Source: Pimelobacter simplex (GTDB lineage: Bacteria; Actinomycetota; Actinomycetes; Propionibacteriales; Nocardioidaceae). Taken from it: 64,000 nt of DNA. The DNA is taken from positions 93,343 through 157,342 of the forward strand of contig JADCLI010000006.1 in assembly GCA_016803235.1 (NCBI GenBank), written 5' to 3'. This document shows positions 8,143-16,096 of this stretch, piece after piece. Below the pieces are notes generated by a model that made no database searches, was not told where the DNA came from, and saw only the letters and a list, made by a program, of their open reading frames with translations. Every line of letters starts with the position of its first letter. Position 1 is the first letter of the stretch. A program made the position numbers and the translations under genes.

Positions 8143-8967
8143 TCAGGCCCCCAGGAAGCTGCGGACCGCCGTGACCACGGCGCGCGCGTAGCGCCGCCGT
8201 CCGGCGTCGCTCTCCATCACCGCCGCGTCGTCGGCGTCGCGCATGTTGCCGAGCTCGGCCATCACCACCGGGACGTCGGAGTGGTTGAGGGTGCCGAGGT
8301 CGGTGCGGACGTCGATGCCCTCGTCGCCGACGTACGTCGACGGGGCGAACCCGGCGCCGACGAGGGCATCGCGCAGGGCGAGCGCCAGCCCCTCCGAGGC
8401 AGCGGCCACGTCGTCGGTCCAGCCGCTGCGCTCGCCGGGCCGGATCACGTGGAAGCCGTGCGCCGTGGAGGAGCGGACGCCGTCGGCGTGCAGGCTGATC
8501 CGCAGGTCGGCGGTGGGCCCCGGCTCCCCCGGGTTGCCGATCCGGCCCCGCTCGTCGATGCACGGCCCCCACTGCGCGACGGAGTTGTCGTCGCGGGTCA
8601 GCACCACGCGCGCGCCGAGCGCACGCAGCCGGCGCCGTACCTCCACCGCCACCTGCCAGGTGAAGGTCGCCTCCGGGTAGCCGTCGTCGCTCGCGGTGCC
8701 GGTGGTGTTGCAGGCCTTGTCGAACCCACCCGCGTCGACCAGCCGGTTGATCTCGCCCGGGAACCGCGCGTTGCCCAGCTGATGTCCCGGGTCGAGGACG
8801 ACGACCCGGCCCGCGAGGGGGACGGGCGCGGCGGTCGGGGCGGTGGGCGCGCTCGGCAGCACCGACGACACCCTCGGCGAGGGCTGCGGCGTACCTCCCG
8901 GGTCGTCCGCCGCGCACCCCGTCACCAGGAGTGCCACGGCGAGCAGGACGGCGGGCCGGGGGCTCAC
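8143..8967 (-). CDS. N-acetylmuramoyl-L-alanine amidase (Amidase_3), lipoprotein
   Basis: A predicted lipoprotein of 274 residues with signal peptide and lipobox VTGC (Cys18), a Pro/Ser/Thr linker, then an Amidase_3 catalytic domain. That domain begins VVVLDPGHQLGN, continues with the ARVVLTRDDNS and SLHADGV segments, and ends with PVVMAELGNMRD. The zinc ligands are the His of DPGH, a downstream Glu and the His of SLHAD, with a catalytic Glu in MAELGN. It should cleave the amide between MurNAc and the stem peptide at the cell surface. The GTG start at 8967 overlaps the galE stop, so it is co-transcribed with galE. Confidence 0.9.
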   Translation of the reverse strand: MSPRPAVLLAVALLVTGCAADDPGGTPQPSPRVSSVLPSAPTAPTAAPVPLAGRVVVLDPGHQLGNARFPGEINRLVDAGGFDKACNTTGTASDDGYPEATFTWQVAVEVRRRLRALGARVVLTRDDNSVAQWGPCIDERGRIGNPGEPGPTADLRISLHADGVRSSTAHGFHVIRPGERSGWTDDVAAASEGLALALRDALVGAGFAPSTYVGDEGIDVRTDLGTLNHSDVPVVMAELGNMRDADDAAVMESDAGRRRYARAVVTAVRSFLGA

Positions 8968-9968
8968 GCGTACCCCAGCACGTCCTTCCGCTTCTCCCCC
9001 CACGCGAGAGCGGACGCGATGGCCTCGTCGAGCGACAGCTCGGTCCGCCACCCGAGCAGCTCGAGCGCCTTGTCGGCGTTGGCGTACGCACCGGCGGCGT
9101 CGCCGGGACGTGCCGGCGCCTCGACGACGGGGACCGGCTTCCCGACCACCCGCTCCACGGCCGCGAGCAGCTCGCGCACGGTCACACCGTCGCCGGAGCC
9201 GAGGTTGATGTAGGTGTACGGCGCCTCGACCTTGGCCAGCACGGCGTCGAACTCCTCGATCGCGCGCACGTGCGCTCGGGCCAGGTCCCACACGTGGATG
9301 TAGTCGCGGATGCCCGTGCCGTCGCGGGTCGGGTGGTCGGTGCCGGTGAGGGTGAAGCTCTCGCGGTAGCCCAGCGCCGTCTGCGCCATCAGCGGCACCA
9401 CGTGGGTCGCGTCGCGCAGGTGGTAGCCGGTCGTCAGGTCCGGGTCGGCACCGATCGGGTTGAAGTAGCGCAGGATGATCGCCCGCAGGTCGGTGGCCTT
9501 CGCGAGGTCCTCGAGGACCTGCTCCATCATCCGCTTGGTGCGGGCGTACGGCGAGGTCGGGTCGACCGCGTCCTCCTCGGTCACCTCGAACCGGGGCGTG
9601 AGCGCGTACAGCGAGGCCGTCGAGGAGAACAGGATCCTCGGCTTGCCCAGCGCCGTGAGCTCGTCGAACATCTCGAGGGACTTCGCCACGTTGTCGCGGT
9701 AGTACTCGTAGGGCAGCGCGACCGACTCCGGTACGACGATCCGCGCCGCCATGTGCACGGTGGCGTCGAGGTCCGGGTGCTCGGCGACGATCCGGCGCAG
9801 CAGCGCCCGGTCCGCGACGTCGCCCTCGTAGAAGGCCCGGTCGCCGACGTAGGCCCGCGGCCCGCTCAGCAGCGAGTCGAGGATGACCGGCGTGTGCCCG
9901 GCCTGCTCGAGGGCCCGGGCCGTGATCGATCCGAGGTAGCCGGCGCCGCCGGTCACGAGAACCTTCAT
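8964..9968 (-). CDS. galE: UDP-glucose 4-epimerase
   Basis: A 334-residue extended short-chain dehydrogenase. It has the NAD motif VTGGAGYLGS at the N-terminus, the serine of FSSTASLYA, the Y-x3-K pair in SPYARTKRMMEQ, and the substrate-binding RYFNPIGAD. It interconverts UDP-glucose and UDP-galactose and may feed the polysaccharide locus further right. A TAGGGT -10 box ends six bases before the ATG, suggesting a leaderless or near-leaderless message. Confidence 0.93.
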   Translation of the reverse strand: MKVLVTGGAGYLGSITARALEQAGHTPVILDSLLSGPRAYVGDRAFYEGDVADRALLRRIVAEHPDLDATVHMAARIVVPESVALPYEYYRDNVAKSLEMFDELTALGKPRILFSSTASLYALTPRFEVTEEDAVDPTSPYARTKRMMEQVLEDLAKATDLRAIILRYFNPIGADPDLTTGYHLRDATHVVPLMAQTALGYRESFTLTGTDHPTRDGTGIRDYIHVWDLARAHVRAIEEFDAVLAKVEAPYTYINLGSGDGVTVRELLAAVERVVGKPVPVVEAPARPGDAAGAYANADKALELLGWRTELSLDEAIASALAWGEKRKDVLGYA

Positions 9969-10074
9969 GCCCCGACCCTACTGAGGCCCGGATGACCGGG
10001 TTCGGGCGATGCGCGGCGCCGTTCACGCCCCGCCAGTAAAGTCCTCGTGTCCGCCGCTCCCCCTGGAGGTCTCC

Positions 10075-11256
10075 TTGCTCGCGCTCGACTGCGCCACCCA
10101 GTCCTACGACTGGGGCTCTGCCGACGCCATCCCGGGCTTCCTGCGCCGCGATGCCGACGGCCGGCGCGTGGCCGAGGTGTGGATCGGCACGCATCCCCTC
10201 GGCACGGCGCAGGTCGTCGACGCCACCGGCGCGAAGCGCCCCCTGACCGAGGTGTCCGGCGAGCTGGGCTTCATGCTCAAGGTGCTCGCCGCCGACCGGC
10301 CGCTGTCGATCCAGGTGCACCCGGACGCCACCCGGGCCGCCGCCGGCTTCGCCGCAGAGGAGGCGGCCGGGATCGCCATCGACGCGCCCGAGCGAGTCTT
10401 CAAGGACCCCCACCCCAAGCCGGAGATGGTCTACGCGCTGTCGACCTTCGACACCCTGGTCGGGCTGCGGCGCACCTCGGAGATCATGCGGGTGCTCAAC
10501 GCGCTCGACCACCCGCTGGCCGACGACCTGATGGCCGGACTGGTGGAGAACAGCGGCTTCCCCGGCATCGTGCGGCTGATCGAGGGACTTCTCGACTCGC
10601 CGCCGGCGGCGGACGTGGTGGGTGAGGTCGCCCTGGCCTGCCAGAAGGCGCTCGACGCGGGCCTCGACGTGAAGCGCGCGTTCGAGACCGCGGTCGAGCT
10701 CGCCGAGTCCAACCCCGGCGACGTGGGCGTCATCGTCTCGCTGCTGATGAACCGGCTCACGCTGCAGGCCGGCGAGGCGGCGTACCTCGCGACCGGGATC
10801 ATCCACGCGCACCTGCGCGGGATGTGCCTGGAGGTGATGGTGTCCTCCGACAACGTGCTGCGGGCCGGGCTGACCAGCAAGCACGTCGACCCGCACGGCC
10901 TGGTCCGCTGCCTGGAGGAGGGCACCTCACGCGCGGCCCGGGTCGAGCCGATCGTGTTCAACTACTCGACCGACGTGTTCAGCCCGAGCGACGACTTCGC
11001 GCTGTCGGTCACCCAGAGCTCCCCTGCCGACCCGGCGGGCGTGGTCCTGCCCGCGTCGGGCCCGCGGCTGCTGGTCTGCACCGGCGGCTCGGTCGCGCTG
11101 GCCAACCGGCGCGACGAGGTGCTGCGGATGGGGCGCGGCGACGTCGCGTACGCCGACGCCGGCGACGGCGAGCTGCGGGTCGCCGGGACGGGCGAGATCG
11201 CCCAGGCGTTCGTGCCGACCACGACCACCCGCGGCCAGCTCTTCGACCTGCTCTGA
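10075..11256 (+). CDS. manA: Mannose-6-phosphate isomerase, class I
   Basis: A 393-residue type I phosphomannose isomerase, zinc-dependent, interconverting fructose-6-P and mannose-6-P as the entry to GDP-mannose. Seen: SYDWGSADAIPGF, AEVWIGTHP, the metal-binding SIQVHPD and KPEMVYALS, and GIIHAHL. The start is TTG at 10075, five bases after a CTGGAGG ribosome site; the frame runs further upstream but without conserved residues. A TAAAGT -10-like box is at 10037. Its product would supply the GDP-mannose enzymes at 55-60 kb. Confidence 0.92.
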   Translation: MLALDCATQSYDWGSADAIPGFLRRDADGRRVAEVWIGTHPLGTAQVVDATGAKRPLTEVSGELGFMLKVLAADRPLSIQVHPDATRAAAGFAAEEAAGIAIDAPERVFKDPHPKPEMVYALSTFDTLVGLRRTSEIMRVLNALDHPLADDLMAGLVENSGFPGIVRLIEGLLDSPPAADVVGEVALACQKALDAGLDVKRAFETAVELAESNPGDVGVIVSLLMNRLTLQAGEAAYLATGIIHAHLRGMCLEVMVSSDNVLRAGLTSKHVDPHGLVRCLEEGTSRAARVEPIVFNYSTDVFSPSDDFALSVTQSSPADPAGVVLPASGPRLLVCTGGSVALANRRDEVLRMGRGDVAYADAGDGELRVAGTGEIAQAFVPTTTTRGQLFDLL

Positions 11257-11281
11257 GGCAGGCGCCTACCAGGGGCGCGGG

Positions 11282-11602
11282 TCAGCGGCGGCGCAGGCCC
11301 GCGAGCGCCGGACGGACGTCGGCGAGGTAGACCAGCGCGGCGACGAGCAGCGCCAGGTTGATCAGGCTCAACGGCACCGGCACGACCTGGATCAGCAGGC
11401 CCACCCCGAGGATCGCGCACCATGCCGGCTTCGACATCTTGTCGGCGGCGGAGTACGACTCGGCGGAGTACAGCAGGGCGCTGACGAAGGCGAAGATCTT
11501 GATCGCGAGCAGCGCGAACGAGACGCCGACGAAGATCCACGCCTCGATGTCGGCTCCCACGCCGAGCCAGGACGGCAGCGGGGGGACGAAGGCATCGCTC
11601 AT
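11282..11602 (-). CDS. DUF2516 family membrane protein
   Basis: A 106-residue protein with two or three hydrophobic segments (AWIFVGVSFALLAIKIFAFV, WCAILGVGLLIQVV, SLINLALLVAALVYLA). It matches the actinobacterial DUF2516 family, function unknown. A TAGGCT box ends six bases before the ATG, consistent with a leaderless message. The arrangement XRE regulator, HbhA-like, DUF2516 resembles, as I recall, the mycobacterial Rv0474-Rv0476 region, which supports the call. Confidence 0.8.
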   Translation of the reverse strand: MSDAFVPPLPSWLGVGADIEAWIFVGVSFALLAIKIFAFVSALLYSAESYSAADKMSKPAWCAILGVGLLIQVVPVPLSLINLALLVAALVYLADVRPALAGLRRR

Positions 11603-11633
11603 GCCCCCAGCCTAGATGAGACCGGAAGACGCG

Positions 11634-11667
11634 GAACGGCCCCGAGGCGGATGCCTCGGGGCCGTTC
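11634..11667 (-). terminator. Rho-independent-type hairpin after the HbhA-like gene
   Basis: A perfect 15-bp stem (GAACGGCCCCGAGGC and its complement) closes a GGAT loop, 14 bases beyond the stop of the HbhA-like gene and before the DUF2516 start. There is no strong T-run, as is usual in high-GC actinobacteria. Confidence 0.8.
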
Positions 11668-11680
11668 GCGCTCGACCGGT

Positions 11681-12325
11681 TCAGCTGGCCGGGGTGGCCT
11701 TCTTGGCCGGGGCCTTCTTCGCGGCGGGCGCCTTCTTGGCCGGGGCCTTCTTCGCGGCCGGGGCCTTCTTCGCAGCCGGGGCCTTCTTGGCGGCGGGCGC
11801 CTGGGCGACCGGGGCCTTCTTGACGGCCGGGGCGGCCTTCGGGGCCTCGCCGGTGCGGAGCTTCACGACGACGCCCTCACCGCGCTTGGCGAGGTCGGCG
11901 TACAGCGCGGTGGCGGTGGCGACGTTCTCGTCGTACGCGCCCTTGACGGTGCTCTGCACCTTGGCAGGGAGGGCCTTGGCGTCGGCCTGGATGCCGGCGA
12001 TGCGGGCCTCGGCCTGGGTGCGGCGCTCGGCGAAGGTGGCGACGGCCTTGTCCTGCAGGCTCTTCGGCTCGGGGAGCTCGAAGCCCTTGACGGTGCTCTG
12101 CACGTCGGCGACGCGGGAGGTGACGTCCTTCTGGACGTCGGCGACGTAGGCGAGCGCCTTGGCCTGCACGTCGGCGACGTAGGTCTTGACCTCCTCGACG
12201 GCCAGGTCGATCACGCCGACGCCGGCGTAGATCGGCTTCGCGGCGGCTGCGGGGATCTCGGGGAGGTCGACCTTCTTGAGGTCGATGGTCGGGATCTCGA
12301 TCTTCGGGAGCTCGAGCTTCGGCAT
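11681..12325 (-). CDS. HbhA-like protein with Lys/Ala-rich C-terminus
   Basis: A 214-residue protein with a charged N-terminus (PKLELPKIEIPTIDLKKVDL), a hydrophobic patch, a long alpha-helical/coiled-coil middle (residues about 40-150), and a C-terminus of repeated AAKKAP units. This is the layout of mycobacterial heparin-binding hemagglutinin. In that family the Lys-rich tail binds sulfated glycans; adhesion or envelope binding here is inferred. The ATG at 12325 follows GAAGGG at workable spacing. A GTG at 12337 overlaps the XRE stop (GTGA) and is an alternative start adding four residues. Confidence 0.78.
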   Translation of the reverse strand: MPKLELPKIEIPTIDLKKVDLPEIPAAAAKPIYAGVGVIDLAVEEVKTYVADVQAKALAYVADVQKDVTSRVADVQSTVKGFELPEPKSLQDKAVATFAERRTQAEARIAGIQADAKALPAKVQSTVKGAYDENVATATALYADLAKRGEGVVVKLRTGEAPKAAPAVKKAPVAQAPAAKKAPAAKKAPAAKKAPAKKAPAAKKAPAKKATPAS

Positions 12326-12333
12326 TGCTGGGT

Positions 12334-12783
12334 TCACCCTTCGTTGGCGACGGCGTCAGAGTCCGTCTCGGTGTTGGTCGGCGCGTCCACCTGCGCCACA
12401 GCGGCCTCCGTGGAGCCATCCGTGTCGGCCGCGTTGAGCGCGAGGAACGATGCGTAGACATCGAGGAGCGACTGCTTCTGTCGCTCGGTGAGACCGGTGT
12501 CGCTCACGATCGCGAGCTCGACCGATCCCCCCACGCCGTCATCAGGGCTGAGGATCCCGGCCCTGATGTAGAGCTGCTCGGCGGAGATCCGCAGTGCCTT
12601 CGCGATCTGCTGGAGCACCTCGGCAGAAGGCTTGCGGAGCCCCCGCTCGATCTGGCTGAGGTACGGGTTGGAGACGCCCGCCTGGTCGGCGAGCTGCCGC
12701 AGGGAGAGACGGGCGGACACCCGCTGCTCCTTGAGGTAGTCACCGAGCGACCCGACGGTCTTCCCCACCTTGCCCTTGGCCAT
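12334..12783 (-). CDS. XRE-family helix-turn-helix regulator
   Basis: A 149-residue DNA-binding protein. The HTH covers roughly residues 10-65 (LKEQRVSARLSLRQLADQ, then VSNPYLSQIERGLRKPS). A C-terminal acidic region with ERQKQSLLDVYASF follows. It lies directly upstream of and overlaps the HbhA-like gene, so it probably controls this pair and itself. The near-palindrome at 12795-12812 covers its likely -10 box and is a good candidate autoregulatory operator. The ATG at 12792, three codons upstream, is an equally possible start. Confidence 0.85.
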   Translation of the reverse strand: MAKGKVGKTVGSLGDYLKEQRVSARLSLRQLADQAGVSNPYLSQIERGLRKPSAEVLQQIAKALRISAEQLYIRAGILSPDDGVGGSVELAIVSDTGLTERQKQSLLDVYASFLALNAADTDGSTEAAVAQVDAPTNTETDSDAVANEG

Positions 12784-12794
12784 GGGCACCATGG

Positions 12795-12812
12795 TGCTAG
12801 CAAAAGTTAGCA
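12795..12812. promoter_or_regulatory. Candidate operator palindrome upstream of XRE gene
   Basis: TGCTAGCAAAAGTTAGCA is an 18-bp near-perfect inverted repeat immediately before the XRE start. On the minus strand it contains TAACTT, a plausible -10 box, so a protein bound here would block the promoter. Confidence 0.5.
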
Positions 12813-12830
12813 GGTGCAAGCACCCCTGGC

Positions 12831-12844
12831 GTGAACTCGTTCAC
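12831..12844. promoter_or_regulatory. Perfect inverted repeat GTGAAC-TC-GTTCAC
   Basis: Six-base arms with a two-base spacer lie in the divergent region between the XRE gene and the APS kinase fusion gene. It could be a second operator for either gene; the bound protein is unknown. Confidence 0.4.
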
Positions 12845-12916
12845 AAGCGCTTTGCCCACCGAGGACGACTGGTCCCACCTTTCATTGTTCAAATCGGATC
12901 AACTCACTCGACTCTG

Positions 12917-12922
12917 TACGAT
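12917..12922 (+). promoter_or_regulatory. -10 element TACGAT, leaderless promoter of the APS kinase fusion gene
   Basis: TACGAT is followed by 7 bases and then the GTG at 12930, the spacing expected for a leaderless transcript. No convincing ribosome site precedes that start. Confidence 0.5.
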
Positions 12923-12929
12923 CACCCGT

Positions 12930-14852
12930 GTGTCACGCCCGCCCCTGCCCCAGCACTGCCCGACGCAGCGCGAGCTCGACGACCTCGAGCTGCTGACCTC
13001 CGGAGCGGCCGACCCGATCCGCGGGTTCAACGAGCCGGGCAGCCCACTGACGCTCTCCCTGCCCGACGAGCTCCTCACGCACCTCGACGAGGGCAACGAG
13101 GTCGAGCTCGTCGACCCCGAGGGCCTGCCCCTCGCCCGGGTCACGAGCGTGCTGCGTGGCCTCGCCGTGACCCCCCTGACGCACGCCCAGTTCGGCCCGT
13201 TCCGCCGGCTGCACCTGGCGCCCGCTGCTGTACGGGAGCGGTACGCCGGGCGCACCTTCGTCCCCGTCACCGACCTGATGACCGACGTCCAGGTCGAGCA
13301 GCTGCGCGGCCTCGGCCCGGTCGTGCTGCTCGCGCTCGTCGGCGCGGGCACCCCCGCCGTCAGCCCGGTCGGCCTGCTGCGCGCGACGCTGCGGGTCGCG
13401 GAGACCATCGATGCCGAGGTGGTCGCCGTACCGCTCGCCGACCACGCCTCCCTCGCGGACCCCGCGCTGCGCATCTCGGTGCTGACGTCGTACGCCGACA
13501 CCGACCCGGTCGTCGAGCTCGCCTACGGCGGGCACCTGCTCCCCGGCCTCGCCGACATCGCGGCGGCGGAGCGCCCGCGCCCCGACCAGCAGGGCCTGGT
13601 GCTGTTCTTCACCGGCCTGTCCGGCAGCGGCAAGTCGACCCTCGCCCAGGCGCTGATGGACCGCCTGCTCGAGCACGGCGGCCGCAGCCTGACCAGCCTC
13701 GACGGCGACGTCGTGCGCCGCAACCTGTCCGCGGGTCTGACCTTCTCCAAGGAGGACCGCGAGACCAACATCCGCCGGATCGGCTGGGTGGCCGCCGAGA
13801 TCTCCCGTCACGGCGGGATCGCGGTGTGCAGCCCGATCGCCCCCTTCGACGAGACCCGCCAGCAGGTGCGCGCGATGGTCGACCAGGCAGGCGGTGCGTT
13901 CTTCCTCGTCCACGTCGCGACGCCGCTCGAGGAGTGCGAGCGGCGCGACCGCAAGGGCCTGTACGCCAAGGCCCGCCGCGGCGAGATCCCCGAGTTCACC
14001 GGCATCTCCTCGCCCTACGAGGAGCCGGCCGACGCCGACGTCCGGGTCGACACCACCGGTCGCTCGATCGAGGACGCCCTCGACGACGTGATCGAGGCGC
14101 TGCGCGCGGCCGGGTACGTCGACCTCACCGAGAGTTCGTCGAGTAGCCGCCGGAGCGACGAAGGAGCGGAGGCGGCGTATCGAGACGCCGTTGTCGTGCC
14201 GCGTCTCGATACGCCCTCGCCTAGCGGCTCGGGCTACTCGACGAGCTCAGAGGGTGCCCGGACCGCCGCCGGCGGCAGCCGGCCGCTGCGCGTGCTGTTC
14301 GTCTGCACGGCGAACATCTGCCGCTCGCCGTACATGGAGCTGCGCTCGCGGGCCCTGGCCGGCAGCGACAGCGGCATCGAGTTCGCCAGCGCCGGCACCC
14401 ACGGCTTCAACGCGCACCGGGTCGACCGGACCATGGCCGAGGTCCTCGGCGAGCGCGGCGTGGGCGCCGACCTGCTCAACGGGTTCGCCAGCCGCCCGCT
14501 CACCGACGACCTGATCGAGGCGGCCGACCTGGTGCTGACCGCCGAGGCCGCCCACCGGCAGTTCGTGCTCGAGGAGGTGCCGAGCGCGTTCCGCAAGGCC
14601 TTCACCCTCGCGCAGTTCGCCGAGTCCGTCGAGCGCGTCGACCCCGGCCTGCACGGCGCCGACCTGGTCACCGCCGTCGGCCACCGCCGCGCCGGCACGG
14701 CCGACCACCACGACATCCGCGACCCCTACCGACGGGGCAAGGCGGCGGCCGAGGTCTCGGCCGACCAGATCGACGCCCTGCTCCAGTCCGTGCTGCGCCG
14801 CCTGGCGCTGCCCGCCCCCGCCCCGACCACCGGACAGGCAGGCGACGAGTAG
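12930..14852 (+). CDS. cysC: Fused APS kinase / low-molecular-weight protein tyrosine phosphatase
   Basis: A 640-residue three-part protein. Residues about 1-220 resemble the PUA-like N-terminus of ATP sulfurylase (ELDDLELLTSGAADPIRGF). Residues about 222-400 are an APS kinase with P-loop FTGLSGSGKST, SPIAPFDETRQQVR and KGLYAKARRGEIPEFTG, making PAPS from APS. Residues about 452-640 are a complete LMW tyrosine phosphatase with VCTANICRS (CX5RS) and the acid loop DIRDPYRRG. The linker (about 401-440) is translated from palindromic repeat D1. The leaderless GTG start at 12930 is chosen. An in-frame GTG at 14292 could start the phosphatase alone, but has no clear ribosome site. Domain functions are from family knowledge; the joint role is inference. 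Confidence 0.85.
   Translation: MSRPPLPQHCPTQRELDDLELLTSGAADPIRGFNEPGSPLTLSLPDELLTHLDEGNEVELVDPEGLPLARVTSVLRGLAVTPLTHAQFGPFRRLHLAPAAVRERYAGRTFVPVTDLMTDVQVEQLRGLGPVVLLALVGAGTPAVSPVGLLRATLRVAETIDAEVVAVPLADHASLADPALRISVLTSYADTDPVVELAYGGHLLPGLADIAAAERPRPDQQGLVLFFTGLSGSGKSTLAQALMDRLLEHGGRSLTSLDGDVVRRNLSAGLTFSKEDRETNIRRIGWVAAEISRHGGIAVCSPIAPFDETRQQVRAMVDQAGGAFFLVHVATPLEECERRDRKGLYAKARRGEIPEFTGISSPYEEPADADVRVDTTGRSIEDALDDVIEALRAAGYVDLTESSSSSRRSDEGAEAAYRDAVVVPRLDTPSPSGSGYSTSSEGARTAAGGSRPLRVLFVCTANICRSPYMELRSRALAGSDSGIEFASAGTHGFNAHRVDRTMAEVLGERGVGADLLNGFASRPLTDDLIEAADLVLTAEAAHRQFVLEEVPSAFRKAFTLAQFAESVERVDPGLHGADLVTAVGHRRAGTADHHDIRDPYRRGKAAAEVSADQIDALLQSVLRRLALPAPAPTTGQAGDE
14132..14248. repeat. Palindromic repeat D, copy 1, inside a coding region
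   Basis: The left arm contains CGTCGAGTAGCC and GTATCGAGACG; the right arm contains CGTCTCGATACGCC and GGCTACTCGACGAGCTC, so the whole folds back on itself. The right-arm sequence recurs at 26789. It is read through in frame as a Ser/Arg/Ala-rich linker between the APS kinase and phosphatase domains. Confidence 0.85.
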
Positions 14853-15853
14853 TGGACGACCTCCTCACGCTGACCGCGCTCTCCATCGCGGCCGCGGGCT
14901 TCCTCGTCGGCATCGTGGTCGGCCTGACCGGCATGGGCGGCGGTGCCCTCATGACGCCCGCCCTCATCTTCCTGGGCGTCGGCCACACCGCGTCGATCGT
15001 CACCGCCGACCTGACCGCGGCGGCCGTCTACAAGACCGGCGGCGCGATCACGCACGCCAAGGAGGGCTCGCCGAACCTGCGGCTCGCGGGCTGGCTGGTC
15101 CTCGGCTCGGTGCCGATGGCCTTCCTCGGTCCGTGGCTGGTGAAGGCCGTCACCGACGACCCGACCGAGCTGGAGCAGGCGCTCAAGCTCTGCATCGGCG
15201 TCGCGCTGCTGTTCGCCGCGTCGACGTATGCCCTGCGTCTCTACATCAACCTGAAGCGGGTACGCCGCGGCGGCGCGCTGCCCGACGACAACCCCCGCAT
15301 CCGACCGGTCCCCACCCTGCTCGTCGGCATGCTCGGCGGCCTGCTGGTCGGCGTCACCAGCGTCGGGTCGGGCTCGGTCATCATGATCGCGCTGCTGATG
15401 CTCTACCCCGGCCTGTCCGCGGTCCGCCTGGTCGGCACCGACCTGGTCCAGGCGGTGCCGCTGGTGCTCAGCGCCGCGCTGGCCAACATCGCCATCCACG
15501 GCCTCGAGTGGGACCTGGTGATCCCGCTCATCGTGGGCTCGGTGCCCGGCACGCTGCTCGGCTCCCGGCTCGCGCCGCGGGTGCCGCAGTCGTTCATCCG
15601 TCGCGGCATCGTGATCGTGCTGACCATGTCGGGGGTGGCGCTGCTGTTCAAGGCCGGCCTGCACCCGTTCGGCGAGGGCCACGAGACGCTCGAGGCCCTG
15701 CTGGTCGCCGCGGTGGGCGTCGCGATGCTGGTCCTGGTGCCCTTCGTGTGGGGCCTGCTGCGCAAGCGGCTCGGGATGCCGATGTTCGGCGCGCCGACCG
15801 TCGCCGAGATCGAGTCGTTCGGCAGCCGGGAACGCAAGCGCACCCGCGCCTGA
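14852..15853 (+). CDS. TauE/SafE family anion permease
   Basis: A 333-residue membrane protein with about eight hydrophobic segments in two halves. The first half has GIVVGLTGMGGGALMTP and the second GGLLVGVTSVGSGSVIMIA, the internal duplication typical of TauE/SafE (DUF81). The family moves sulfite, sulfonates or related anions. The GTG start shares its first base with the stop of the cysC-phosphatase gene, so they form one operon, and a sulfur anion is the likely cargo. Direction of transport is not readable. Confidence 0.87.
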   Translation: MDDLLTLTALSIAAAGFLVGIVVGLTGMGGGALMTPALIFLGVGHTASIVTADLTAAAVYKTGGAITHAKEGSPNLRLAGWLVLGSVPMAFLGPWLVKAVTDDPTELEQALKLCIGVALLFAASTYALRLYINLKRVRRGGALPDDNPRIRPVPTLLVGMLGGLLVGVTSVGSGSVIMIALLMLYPGLSAVRLVGTDLVQAVPLVLSAALANIAIHGLEWDLVIPLIVGSVPGTLLGSRLAPRVPQSFIRRGIVIVLTMSGVALLFKAGLHPFGEGHETLEALLVAAVGVAMLVLVPFVWGLLRKRLGMPMFGAPTVAEIESFGSRERKRTRA

Positions 15854-15866
15854 GCGTCCTCGACGA

Positions 15867-16004
15867 TCAGCGGGCGAGACCGAGCTCGCGCTGCTCCTCG
15901 GCGAAGAACGGCCGCTCGTGACCGGCGGCACGCGCCAGCCCGAACGTGAACATGGCGGCGGCAGCGACCCACATCGCGCCCGCGGCTCCGATCAGCATCT
16001 CCAT
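15867..16004 (-). CDS. Small single-span membrane protein (45 aa)
   Basis: A 45-residue ORF starting MEMLIGAAGAMWVAAAAMFTF, one hydrophobic helix followed by a charged tail (ERPFFAEEQRELG). A strong AGGGGGA ribosome site six to seven bases before the ATG and its tight fit between neighbouring genes argue that it is real. No family recognised; function unknown. Confidence 0.6.
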   Translation of the reverse strand: MEMLIGAAGAMWVAAAAMFTFGLARAAGHERPFFAEEQRELGLAR

Positions 16005-16096
16005 GGCAGTCCCCCTAGAACTGCCTCCACGGTACCCCCGGGTCACGGCGCGATCCCTCCGCTGTTCGGCGGACACCCCGTAGTCACTTCGGGTGG

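Noticed and set aside
7991-8146. Minus-strand 51-codon frame with protein-like composition (DDLERYRADNEAVAGERDG)
   Set aside because: No ATG, GTG or TTG start in frame downstream of the amidase stop and no ribosome site; it could be a remnant, but cannot be supported as a gene.
12831-12929. Upstream GTG start for the APS kinase fusion
   Set aside because: It would place the start within the GTGAAC palindrome and upstream of the TACGAT promoter; the added residues are not conserved-looking.
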